Shown here piece by piece: positions 1 through 10,566 of a DNA stretch of 64,000 nucleotides (position 1 is the first letter of the stretch; each line of letters begins with the position of its first letter). The notes under the pieces are model-generated. The model ran no database searches and was not told the DNA's origin. It saw only the letters and a list, made by a program, of their open reading frames with translations. The translations under genes were made by a program, and so were the position numbers. Source of the DNA: Drosophila pseudoobscura (lineage: Eukaryota; Arthropoda; Insecta; Diptera; Drosophilidae); assembly GCF_009870125.1 (NCBI RefSeq), contig NC_046679.1, forward strand, positions 28,148,001 through 28,212,000. The letters run 5' to 3'.

Positions 1-3000
1 CCGCGGTCGATGATCCTTGGGTAGAAGTGGGCGTGGTGGCCACATGAACCGTCTGCATGCCACTGGGTGTCGATACCAGTATGGGTGTGGTGTTCCTTTG
101 GGGACTGATCTTGGATATAGAAAAATTACCCGCCTTTGGGGTCCCCACAGCCACGGGTCGATGCACTGCACCCATGGGCACGGGCTTGAGCAGGGATTTC
201 TGCATTGTCGGCGACGGGATGGGCGTGGTATTAGCAGTGGGCGAGTGCTGGGCTGTTGTGCTGGTGTTGTTGTTGATGTTGTTGGCAGGTGGTATGTTGT
301 ACTTGAGAGGCGGCACGGGGGGGCACTTGACAGGGAGCGGAGGAAGCTTCTTCACTTGCAGGAGAGGCCCAGCAGCTGCAGGGGATACAGAAACGCCAGC
401 AGCAGGAGTGGGATTGCCCGCAGAGGCTACCAATGCTGGCATATCCAGCATTTCCATAGAGCTTTCGCCATCCTCCTTCTTTGGCTTGGCCAGGTTCTTC
501 TTTTGCTGCTGTTTCTGCTTCACCAGCGACATGTTCAGCTTGTGCATCCGTTCGAACTCCTCCTCGCTGCGATTGCGATGCAAGTAGATCCAGATCTTGC
601 GCTTGGCATCGTACTTCACACAGGGATCGATCCCGCCGTGCATTCGATCCAGCGCACCGCTGACAATCGTCTGCAGGACGTTCTCCGCCGCCTGATGATT
701 CACGAACTGCGAGCACTTCAGCAGCTCTGAGATTTCCGAGCGTGTACCCTCGCCATTGGGCAGCCGGGCCGTGGCGTCCCTTACCAGCGTCAGAATGGTC
801 ACGAACGGCGGTCGATCGTCCACCATCACGGCATGTCCTCGGGCCTTATTTAGGGGCAAGCTCTGGGTGTAGATGCCCTTGACGGGACCCACCACGCTCT
901 CGTAGCCGTTCAGGCGATACGTAAACGGTCGATGGGGATACTCGAAGCGTAGCCTCTCCTGCCGCTGGAACTCCAGGATGTCCGCCTGGCTGGCCGTGCG
1001 CACCGTCCAGGTGGTGGGGCACCGTGGCGGCGGCGTCGGTGATGCATCCACGTGCATGGACGTGGGTACTGTTGCAATAAACATGGTCCCCGGGCTGGGA
1101 TTCAGATGCACCGTTGTGGCTACGGATTGCTCCTCCTTTTGGGTCTTCAGCCAGTACTGGCAGAGGGTGCACAGTCGCGCATCGGAGTCCCTGCCAGCGC
1201 CAATCCACTGGTAGATATTCAACATGGTCTTGTGCTCTATGTAGGGCACATATTCCGCCGGCAGTGGGCCAACATCGGCCGCCAGAAAGTTGACTGCGGA
1301 CTGCAGCAGCGACGACCAATCGGGCTGCTGGATTCGGGCCACATCGCCCGTGGGGATGACAGCATCGGAATGTTTCTCCCGCCAGGTGGCCAACAGAATC
1401 TGCAGCTCTCCGTAGGTCAAACGATGCTGTGGCGTGGAAACGAACAGATCTCGCAGCAGAGAGAAGTAGCAGGCAGGTCGAGGCGATGCCGCAGTTCGAA
1501 TCACTTCCCCTCCTCGGGCGGGGGGACTGCCTACGATGTGGGCAGCCGCCTTTAGAGGAGGATTGGTTGGGGAATTGGTTGAAAGATTGGAAATTATGGT
1601 TGAGGCTGGTGTTGGCACACTTATGGGCTCCAGCTTGGGGATCAATGCGGGCACCGGAGCAGCAGCAGTCGCCGCCGCTCCTATTTGTGGTGGCATTTTC
1701 TTTGGCATTGGCTCCTTGGGCACATGATCCTGCTGTTGCTGCAAATGGTGCTTCTGCTTCTGCTGCTGCTGCGTCTCTTCTTTGATGAAGATATCCTCCT
1801 CGGGCTCGTTTTTGACCACCCCAATGCGCACCAGAGCGGGTGGATCGGGATTGAGGCGCGCCAGCAATGCCTTTGGCTTGCGTCCCGGCTTGAAGCTGCC
1901 CACAAACTGTGCCCGCGTGCAGATATCCCTCAAACGCACCTCCGATGTATCGAATTCGGGGTTTTCCTGTAAACAGAAAAAAACATTTAAAGTGTCCCTT
2001 TTTTTTTGGGAACCGAAGACCAATGCTTACCGGTTGCTCCACTTTCCGTCGCTTGTAGTCCCGCAGATACTTTTTGAAATTCTTATCATTCAACTGCGGG
2101 ATCCTGCCGGCCTGCATGGAGCGCAGGACCTGCTCATCATCCACCCCAGGGCGACGCTTGAAGAAGGTGTTGTAAATGCTTTTCTTGTCCGCCGCATTCG
2201 AGGACCTCACGGCGGTCGCCTCCACCTTGGGCTCCGCCTCCATTTTGGGCAGACGCTTCATTAGATCCGCACACTCCTCGTCCTCCTCCTCGGCACTGAT
2301 CTCACCCGGGGGCACCTTGAGCTCTTGGATGACCTCCAGGAGCTCCTGGACATACCGCTTCTTGGCCCGTTGCGAGCACATTTTGTTCTCCATCGAGAGC
2401 GCTGGGGGTTTTCGCTTGCGCGGCCGTGGCATCACCGACTTGGCGGCAGCGGCAGACTCATCCGGCGGCGACGAGGTATACGCCAGCTTGAGCATGTGCT
2501 CGCGGGAGAGGAAGAGCTCTTTGGCCAATTGGCTGAGACGTTCGGCCTGCTGGAAGCGGAATTCGCGCCGACTAGAGTGCTGGATGCTGCGACGTAGCTT
2601 AAGGACATCCGGCCGGAGGTTACCATCCTCCAGCTGCCGCTGCAGCTGCAGCAGCGGCGACTGGCCGAACCGCTGAAGGCCACCATTAAACAACTGAACG
2701 AGCGTACGCTGCTGCTCGGCCCCCGCCTGCGGTGCAGACACCAGACCCGTGAAATCGGGCAGCAGGGACTGCAGCCGCGCCTGGACATGCTGCGGCAGTA
2801 GTTGCCATGTCTCCATCGAGAAGAACTCATGAAAGATGGCGGAATTCTCGCAGAGACCCCGCGGCAGGCGAAAGGTGTCGCGTTTACTTAGCTGCGCCAG
2901 CTCCAGTTCATCCGATTGGCAAGTGGTGGTGTCGTCCTCCGTCTCGGATTCGGTGATCGCATCCTGATCGGAGATATCCTCATCCTCGACATCGACGTCG

Positions 3001-3173
3001 TCCTCGGGCAGTGAACCGGGTGCAGAGGAACTAGAACTACTGCTGCTCCGATTGCTGCTGGCGCCGGAGCTGCTGCTGCTCCCGTCGCTCATTTGGCCAA
3101 TGTCATCCTCCTCCTCCTCCTCGGAGTCCAGGCTGGGCCTCAGCATGCTGTTGATGTTTATGTTATTGCTCAT
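1..3173 (-). CDS. Nfrkb: Nfrkb, INO80 chromatin-remodelling subunit (3' end cut off)
   Basis: Homologue of NFRKB, a metazoan INO80 subunit that also binds and restrains the deubiquitinase UCHL5. Two exons are visible, 3173-2031 and 1966-1, separated by a 64-bp intron (GTAAGC donor, TTTACAG acceptor) that preserves frame. I chose ATG 3173 (MSNNININ) rather than an in-frame ATG at 3245, because the acidic/serine N-terminus starts there and the extension looks like 5' UTR. About 1,036 residues are visible. An acidic poly-Ser region (1-95) comes first. A DEUBAD-like helical region follows (about 100-225, LPRGLCENSAIFHEFF). The NFRKB winged-helix domain is at about 545-665 (CYFSLLRDLF, NIYQWIGAGRDSD). 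A conserved block at 700-870 contains YESVVGPVKG, RLPNGEGTR, CVKYDAKRKIWIYLHR and RSEEEFERMH. A Pro/Thr-rich tail runs off the window edge. It is divergent with XNP. Family assignment is secure; the true C-terminus is not visible. Confidence 0.93.
1967..2030 (-). other. Intron of Nfrkb (64 bp)
   Basis: On the minus strand the intron starts GTAAGC after codon CCG and ends in a pyrimidine-rich tract plus TTTACAG before GAAAACCCCG. Reading through it keeps an open frame for a while but then replaces the conserved NFRKB protein with unrelated low-complexity sequence, so splicing is required. Confidence 0.92.
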
Positions 3174-4307
3174 TTTTGTAGCAATTTTTGTGTCGAACAG
3201 CGTTTTTCCTTTTGTTACGTGGGCAGAGCACCGCACCGAGAGCAATTTTTTTTCTCTACACTAAGTTATAATTTTTGTCTCTTACGCCGCTGCTGCTGCC
3301 TCGTTATATCAAACATATTAGCTGGTTGTTTTCTTCTTTTTTTATTGCTTCGCAGCATGTTTTCTCTACGATTTTTTCGGCATTCCTCACGAGACGCGCC
3401 CATTTTGCAATGAGTTGGCAGCCTTTGCCCGAACATTGCGCTGATTAGGGATGAGCCGATATGAGAGTTTCAAAATACAGTTGCAGCCGCGATTAAATCA
3501 ACATTTATATAAAACTAGTTTAAAATGGTTTCGATCGGGGTTTTAGTTAGGGAAAATATGGATATAGCAATGGTTTCTTGCTGGTCGGACACAAACAAAT
3601 CACTGTTAATAATTTAATACAATTCCACCGAATTTTGCCATTCAATCGGTGGCGCGGACACGTACAACAAAATTTCGCCTGTGTATACCAAAAAATTTGT
3701 AGCGGCGGCTTTTCGCCCTCGGCTTGCAACAATTTTCCTACTTTTTTGGTGTTGCAAATAGTTAACAATTTATAAATGTTGAACCACAGCCACCATAGCC
3801 CACACCTGGTCAAAATGAAAGACCATTGACAGCAATAAAAGGTGAATAAGAATGCGAATAGAGAGAGCGAGTAGGCCGCTGTTTTAGTTTTGTCGTCAAA
3901 AGTTTCAAATAAATAATAAATGTGTGTAGTGTGTGTCTAGTCAGAGCTTAGAAGTCTAGCAAGAGGAGGCACAGGCATAAAGGCCACCCGACGCCACAAA
4001 AAGAGGCAGACTCTCGGATTGCAAAAAAAAGAAGAGACAAAAAAACTATAAGAAGAAGAAAACGAGAAGAAGCTGAAGTAGAAAAGAAGAAGCAGAACGC
4101 GCAAAAGGCAGAAAAGAGCCCAATGAACGCGCGGCAAATGCTTGCAAAATTACATATGTATATATATATATATATATATATGTGTGTATATTTCACATAA
4201 AAATAAGAGAAATAATAGTTTCTTGCCCGCAGACTAACCGCAATCTAAATCGCGTTTTTCTTGCAGATCTGTAGAACATAGTGGCGGCACAAACCCTCCG
4301 GTTATCT
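3174..4307. promoter_or_regulatory. Divergent Nfrkb/XNP intergenic region with XNP 5' UTR intron end
   Basis: This is the head-to-head interval between Nfrkb and XNP, so it should hold both promoters and both 5' UTRs. A strong 3' splice site (TTTTTCTTGCAG) at 4266/4267 shows that XNP probably has a spliced 5' UTR whose last exon begins about 40 bp before the ATG. A short (TA)n tract lies at about 4155-4182. I cannot place transcription start sites, and I see no convincing coding sequence here. Confidence 0.6.
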
Positions 4308-7300
4308 ATGGGAAAGGAAAAGACCGACGCTTGTGAGACAAATGCCGCAACATCTCTGAGAGCAAAACAACGACCAGAAGTGGGTGTGGAATCCACGGAC
4401 TACACCGACGCCATCTCCGACTCTGAAAGCAACCAAACCAAAGGAACAAGAACTAAAAAGCAGTCCAAAAATGACGTTCCGTCGGAGGCAGTCGGCAGCA
4501 GCCACAAAGAGCCAACAAGTGATGATGCTACCAGTGGAACAGATGCAGAAGCAGCACCAGTAGCCGACGTTTCTGTCAAAGTAGAGGCCACCTTGGATGA
4601 GCACCAAGTGGAAAAGAAAGCCTGTAAAATCCGCATTGTGCCTCTAGAGAAACTACTGCCACAGAAAGTGACGGAAACGAGAGAGCAACCAAAAGTCTTG
4701 CCGCAACGCAAGTCTCGCAACAACATTTCGATCATTGAATTGAGCGACAGCGACGAGACCGAAGACGAGCAAAAAGAAGAGCACAAAGCGTCCATTGTGG
4801 TGAATCCTTTGCGCAGGAAAGCGAAGGCCATCACCAAGTCCCACGGCAACGCCAGCGGGGCCACCATAACCATCTTGTCATCCTCCTCCTCGGAAGAGAA
4901 CAGGCCCTTCAAGCTATTGAAGGCTGTCGAGGCCAAGAAGCGGGCAAAGAATATTGCCAGTCTGTTCCACTCATCCGCCGAGGATAGCGGCGACAGTAAG
5001 CCCTTGCAGGTCCGCGCGAAGGCCATCAACGGCAAAGAGAAGATTGCTAAGAAGATCCCACGCATCGCTTCATCCATTGAAGGGAGTGACAGTCGATCTG
5101 CAGGCCCAGGCACTAAGAAGTCTCGAAATAAGAGTAGCAGATTTCATTCCGAAGAAGCGGCCAGCCTCGCACAGCTCTTAAAGGCGGCCATCAACGGTGC
5201 GGAAGAGCCAAGGTCTCCCAAGAAGATTGCTAGTGAGTTCTCCTCTTCGTCAGAGGAAAGCCAGCCCTTGGAGACCCGCAGAAAGGCCATCAACGGCAGG
5301 CCACGAAGGGATTCGACGCTTTCCAAGGAGAAGCATCCACCGAAACCCTCTGCCACTTCTGTGCTTGCCCAACAACAGCAGCAGCAGCAGCATCGACTGA
5401 AAACTTGTTTGGTACGTGTGAAGCGGATTAAAGCGTCAGAGCCGGAGCCAAGGCCAAGCATCAAGGAGGCAGAGCCGAAGCCACAGACAGAACAAAAGCC
5501 AAAATCTAAGACAGAACCAGAGCCAGAACCAGAACCAGAGCGAGAGCCAGAGCCAAGCACTTCAAACAAACGGCAACGCATCATGAGCACAGATTCCGAG
5601 GAGGCTGCCACAACCTCGGGCACGGCAGCGGCAGCAGCCAAACGGGCACGCCGCTCCGCCAAAAAGAGTGAGGAGTCCGAACCGGACTCCGACTATGAGG
5701 CAGCCGAGGAGGCGCCCGAGCAGGCCGAGTCCGATGAGTCCGAGCAGGAGGAGGAGGAGGAGGAGTTCCAGGCAAAATCCGAAGAAGATGAAGAGGCGGA
5801 GGCGGAGGAGGAGGAGGATGCCGCTCAGACAAGCGGCAGCGAGGTGATACCACAGCGCAAGCGTCGCGGCGGCGTCAAAAAGCGCGACACCGACTCCGAC
5901 AAGGGTTCCTCCGACTTTGAGCCCCAGGAAAAGTCCAAAAAGAAACGCAAACGCATCAAAAACAACTCGAGCGGCGACAGCGATGCGGATGGGGATGATG
6001 AGAAGCAGAAGAACAAGCGGAAGACGATTCGAAAGATTATCAAAAGCAAGGATCTCGATATGACCACCAAGGAGGCGGCCAAAGAGGAGGACGATCGTCG
6101 CCGCCGCATCGAGGAGCGTCAGCGGGTGTACAATCGCATCTTTGACAAATCGGAGAGCATCGAAATCTCCGAACTGGTGCTGGACTTTGACGAGGACTCC
6201 AAGAAGGCTCTGCTGCAGGTGGACAAGGGCCTGCTCAAGAAACTGAAGCCCCATCAAGTGGAGGGCGTCAAATTCATGTGGGATGCCTGCTTCGAGACGC
6301 TCAAAGACAGCGAAGAGAAGCCCGGCTCTGGCTGCATTCTGGCCCACTGCATGGGTCTGGGCAAGACCCTTCAGGTGGTGACCCTCACCCACACGCTCCT
6401 CATGAACAGGCGCACAGGCGTCGAGCGAGTCCTGGTGATCACGCCCCTCAGCACGGTGAACAATTGGGCGCGTGAGTTCCTCTACTGGATGAAGTTTGCC
6501 AATCGCAAGGACATCGAAGTGTACGACATCTCCCGCTACAAGGACAAGCCCACGCGGATCTTCAAGCTAGCCGAATGGTTCAACGAGGGCGGGGTCTGCA
6601 TCCTAGGCTACGATATGTACCGAATTTTGGCCAACGAAAAGGCCAAAGGACTGCGCAAGAAGCAACGCGAACAGCTGCTACAGGCACTGGTCGAGCCCGG
6701 GCCGGATCTGGTGGTCTGCGATGAGGGACACTTGCTGAAGAACGAGAAGACATCGATCAGCAAGGCGGTGACAAGGATGCGCACCAAACGGAGGATTGTC
6801 CTCACGGGAACTCCGCTGCAAAATAATCTCAGAGAATGTGAGTAAAGGATCTCCTTCCTGAGCGGCTGTCTAATCTTTGTCTCTTTTCCGCCCATAGATT
6901 ACTGTATGATTCAGTTTGTGAAACCAAGTCTGCTCGGCACCTACAAGGAGTACATGAATCGCTTTGTGAATCCCATCAGCAACGGCCAGTACACGGACTC
7001 CACGGAGCGCGATCTCCGCCTGATGAAGCACCGCTCGCACATACTCCACAAGCTGCTGGAGGGCTGCATCCAGCGTCGGGACTATTCCGTTCTGGCGCCG
7101 TACTTGCCGCCGAAACACGAGTATGTGATCTATACGACGTTGTCGGAGCTGCAGCAGACATTGTATGGCTACTATATGACCACATATCGGGAACAGAACA
7201 GCTCCGATATCTGTGGCAAGGGTGCGCGCTTGTTTCAGGACTTCCAGGACCTGCGACGCATCTGGACGCATCCCATGAATCTGCGTGTGAATAGCGACAA

Positions 7301-8951
7301 TGTAATTGCCAAGCGTTTGCTCAGCAACGATGATTCGGACATTGAGGGCTTCATTTGCGACGAAACCGAGGAGGAGGAAGCCGCCGACAGCAACTCCTCC
7401 GACAGCTGTGAGTCCTTCAAATCGGATGCCAGCATGTCTGGGGCTCGAAAGAGTACCAAAAAGCACAAGACCCGCAACAGAGCCGGTGCCGATTCGGATT
7501 CCGATCTGGAGATGCTGCCCTCGGGACCCCTCGCACAGAAGGACGACCCCTCCGAGTGGTGGAAGCCATTTGTGGAGGAGCGCGAACTGAACAACGTGAA
7601 TCATTCCCCCAAGCTGTTGATCTTGCTGCGTCTCCTGCAGCAGTGCGAGGCCATTGGCGACAAATTGTTGGTCTTTTCGCAGTCCCTGCAATCCCTGGAC
7701 GTCATCGAGCATTTCCTTTCGTTGGTGGACAGCAATACAAAGAACTACGAGTTTGAGGGTGAGTCTCAAGGCAACCTCTTGGTCCCCCCTCCCCTCTAAT
7801 ATCTCGCTTTTCCTCTAATAGGGGACGTTGGCGAGTTCAAGGGCTGCTGGACCAATGGCAAGGACTACTTCCGACTCGATGGCTCCTGCAGCGTTGAGCA
7901 GCGCGAGGCCATGTGCAAGACCTTCAACAATGTGGCCAATCTACGCGCCCGACTTTTCCTCATTTCCACGCGGGCCGGCGGTCTGGGCATCAATCTGGTG
8001 GCCGCCAATCGTGTGGTGATCTTTGATGTCTCCTGGAATCCCTCCCACGACACCCAGAGCATCTTCCGAGTGTATCGCTTCGGGCAGGTGAAGCCCTGCT
8101 ACATCTACCGTCTGATCGCCATGGGCACCATGGAGCAGAAGGTGTACGAGCGGCAGGTGGCCAAGCAGGCCACCGCCAAGCGTGTGATTGACGAGCAGCA
8201 GATCTCCAGGCACTACAATCAAACGGACTTGACGGAGCTCTATTCGTACGAGCTGAAGCCAACGGCGGAGCGGGAGATGCCGGCTCTGCCCAAGGATAGA
8301 CTGTTTGCAGAGCTGCTGACCGAGCACGACAAGCTGATATTCAAATATCACGAGCACGACTCCCTGCTGGAGCAGGAGGAGCACGAAAATCTGACCGAGG
8401 AGGAGCGAAAGTCCGCGTGGGCCGAATACGAGGCGGAGAAGACACGCACCGTGCAGGCCTCCCAATACATGAGCTACGATCGCAATGCCTTTGGCAATCA
8501 GGTGATGGGACAATTTGGCAACGCCTCCGGCAGCGTCACCTCCAACAAGATCTTTGGCTTCCGTTCGGACATTCTGCTGCAGTTGCTCAACATGAAAATA
8601 TCCAAAGATCATCCAGAACTAACACAGAACCAGGTCATCCAATTGGTGCCGTCATATCTGCAGCAGCTGTACAACGAGATGAACAATGGGGATCCCTCCA
8701 TGTACAAGGATCTGTTGAATCTGCACGGGAATATCATACACCCCAGTGGGATGTATATGAATCCATTGCTCTATGCCAATCAGCATCCATCGGCGGCGGG
8801 CTATAATCAGGGTACTGGTGGCGCCGGTGCCGTTGCGGGTGTGGGTGTCGGGGCCGGTGCCGGTGCCGTTCCAGGTGTGCCAGGAGGAGCACCGCCTACG
8901 GTGCCTGCAGCACCCGGTTTCGAGCCGGATAAGGTATACGAAATTGATTAG
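4308..8951 (+). CDS. XNP: XNP / dATRX, Snf2-family chromatin remodeller
   Basis: ATRX-type nuclear ATPase that in flies acts on heterochromatin and histone H3.3 deposition. Exons 4308-6837, 6898-7758 and 7822-8951 join with canonical GT-AG sites to give 1,506 residues. The first ATG downstream of the 5' UTR acceptor is 4308 (MGKEKTDACE). The first ~600 residues are Lys/Ser/Glu-rich and disordered, with a Gln run and a Glu-Pro repeat; no ADD zinc finger is seen, as expected for fly XNP. The Snf2 core follows: Walker A in MGLGKT (682-687), DEGH box at 805-808, LTGTPLQNN near 830, exon junction restoring NNLREYYCM, then helicase-C motifs STRAGGLGINL (about 1178) and FRVYRFGQ (about 1210). The DEGH box is typical of the ATRX/Rad54 branch. 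A Gly/Ala/Val/Pro-rich tail ends at TAG 8951. Divergent from Nfrkb. Orthology is very likely. Confidence 0.96.
6838..6897 (+). other. XNP intron between helicase halves (60 bp)
   Basis: Begins GTGAGT after NNLRE and ends CCCATAG; removal restores the canonical Snf2 junction LREYYCMIQFV. Reading through hits a stop almost immediately. Confidence 0.95.
7759..7821 (+). other. XNP second coding intron (63 bp)
   Basis: Begins GTGAGT after YEFEG and ends TCTAATAG. Splicing joins a split Gly codon and gives YEFEGDVGEFKGCW, leading into helicase-C motifs. Confidence 0.93.
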
Positions 8952-9162
8952 GATTCTCCACCTTCACAGAGGCAGATTGCATAAACACTCTCCACTCCAC
9001 AGAAGAGAGAGAAGCCACACCCACACGGCCCTTTCCATTGAGAAAACACAACCCTTGAATGGGTTGCAATTTATATTATAATTTTAGGTAATTTCGTGTT
9101 TTTTGTTTTTCCTAACAAATGGATCGATCATCTAAGCTAATCCAATAACCAATTTATTGTTT

Positions 9163-9192
9163 TCTCTCTCTCTCTCTCTCTATCTATCTCTC
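9163..9192. repeat. (TC)n microsatellite in XNP 3' flank
   Basis: An uninterrupted TC tract continues into TATC/TCTC and is followed by GCAG. It lies downstream of the XNP stop. Confidence 0.9.
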
Positions 9193-10189
9193 GCAGTCTA
9201 GTTAAGGGTTTAAAACTGTCCTAAAAATTCAGCTGTAGACTTACAATTTTACATTAGATACAAGATAAAAGATACACAGATGCGTTTTTCAGTTATAATT
9301 ATATATAAACACACAAAATACTATTTAGATCGCCTAGCTATTACGATTATAATATTGGAATGAATGGATACGCTGTAGCGTCTGGCTAGGACCTCCTCCA
9401 ATCCCTCACACACACACAGGAACATTATTTAAACACGCAACAAACGATAAACAATAAATGGCACAGATATTATACATACAAAAAAAAATATAATTAACAT
9501 TTAAAGAGGTTTTTATTGGGGAAAGGACAGGGTTATTGTGGTATGTCTGAAGCTTGGAGAGGAAGGCGTCGGAATATTTAAGAAATAAGTGCTTTAGAGG
9601 GATCTTCTGGAGATGTTTGATGATTGAAAGCAAATTACTTACATTGATTATGGATATATCTGGCTTATAACACCTATATATAGCCATATTTTATAGTTTT
9701 GAAGCACACCTTGAGATGTTTAAAGGGATTTTAAGTGTTTTTAGGGATCTCCTGGGGATAACTTTTGCCATTTAGTCACTTTAGTCACAAAGGAAGTTCA
9801 TTCCAATGATGAGGAATATATTTGAGGTATTAGCAGTAGATATAGCTATATTCCACGATTTAATGAAGTTTTTGACTGTCTTTGGATATGGGTGGTAATG
9901 TAGAAGCCTGAAGTGGTTGTACATCCAATAATTATAGATACAATACCTCTTGGTTGAACGGGTTTTGAGGGCTCTTCTGGGGTATCTTTATGGCCTTTAG
10001 CGATTAACAAAGGAAGTAGTTTCCTAAAAGATAACGAATATACATATGTACAATGTATTTGATGCCTTTGGATTTATGATATCGATAAAAGGGAAGGTTT
10101 TCGCTTATTTTCCGGCAAAATAAATCTTGATCTGATCTAAATTTTGTTGTTGTACCGCCCGCAGGAATGGAATCTGCAAGAAATATCAA

Positions 10190-10402
10190 AGAGAGTATAG
10201 GGTAGATGTGTGTGTAGCACCCAGAAGGAAGCGTTTCCGATCCAATAAAGTTTATCAAGTATATCCTGTCCCTCACTCCCGAGGAGCGCCGAAATCTCGG
10301 AGATTACAAGAGATAGAGCAACACAATTTTATATCCAGACTACTTTGATATCACACTGAATCGAGTTTGTTTCAAAATTTTGCCACGCCCCTTTGCGCAC
10401 TT
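10190..10402 (+). mobile_element. Truncated DINE/Helitron-like fragment
   Basis: Shares several blocks with the fuller element at 41122-42183: a GTAGCACCCAGAAGGAAGCG-like block, GTTTCCGA..CAATAAAG, CTCGGAGATTACAAGAG, and GTTTGTTTCAAAATTTTGCCACGCCCC. The tandem CTGTCCGT array and both termini are missing. It ends about 165 bp upstream of the RCC1 ATG and so may sit in its promoter region. Matching was by eye. Confidence 0.65.
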
Positions 10403-10566
10403 TGCAGTGCCTACGCAACGTGCTCACACACACTCTTCCTCACGCAGTGTGCCCTGACTGAGTACCGAGCATTAATTTCGAGTGGCAACCCTGGCTGCGA
10501 CTCAGTTCAGGGGCACAATTTGTCAGATTCAGATTTGTTTGATTTGTGGAAATATCAACAACAAAA

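Larger units (their letters stand above)
8952..10566. other. XNP-RCC1 intergenic region
   Basis: Holds the XNP 3' UTR (candidate AATAAA near 9452), a (TC)n microsatellite (9163-9192), diverged repeat units at about 9550-10030 that resemble sequences at 12290-12430 and 14885-15000, and a truncated DINE/Helitron-like fragment (about 10190-10402) close to the RCC1 start. No convincing gene is seen. Confidence 0.6.

Noticed and set aside
3174..3245. N-terminal extension of Nfrkb to an upstream in-frame ATG
   Set aside because: The extra 24 residues do not look like the family N-terminus, and the downstream start fits the acidic/Ser region; probably 5' UTR.
5562..8612. Long minus-strand ORFs antisense to XNP (up to 299 residues)
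   Set aside because: They mirror XNP coding exons in shadow frames and match no family; the plus frame has complete Snf2 motifs.
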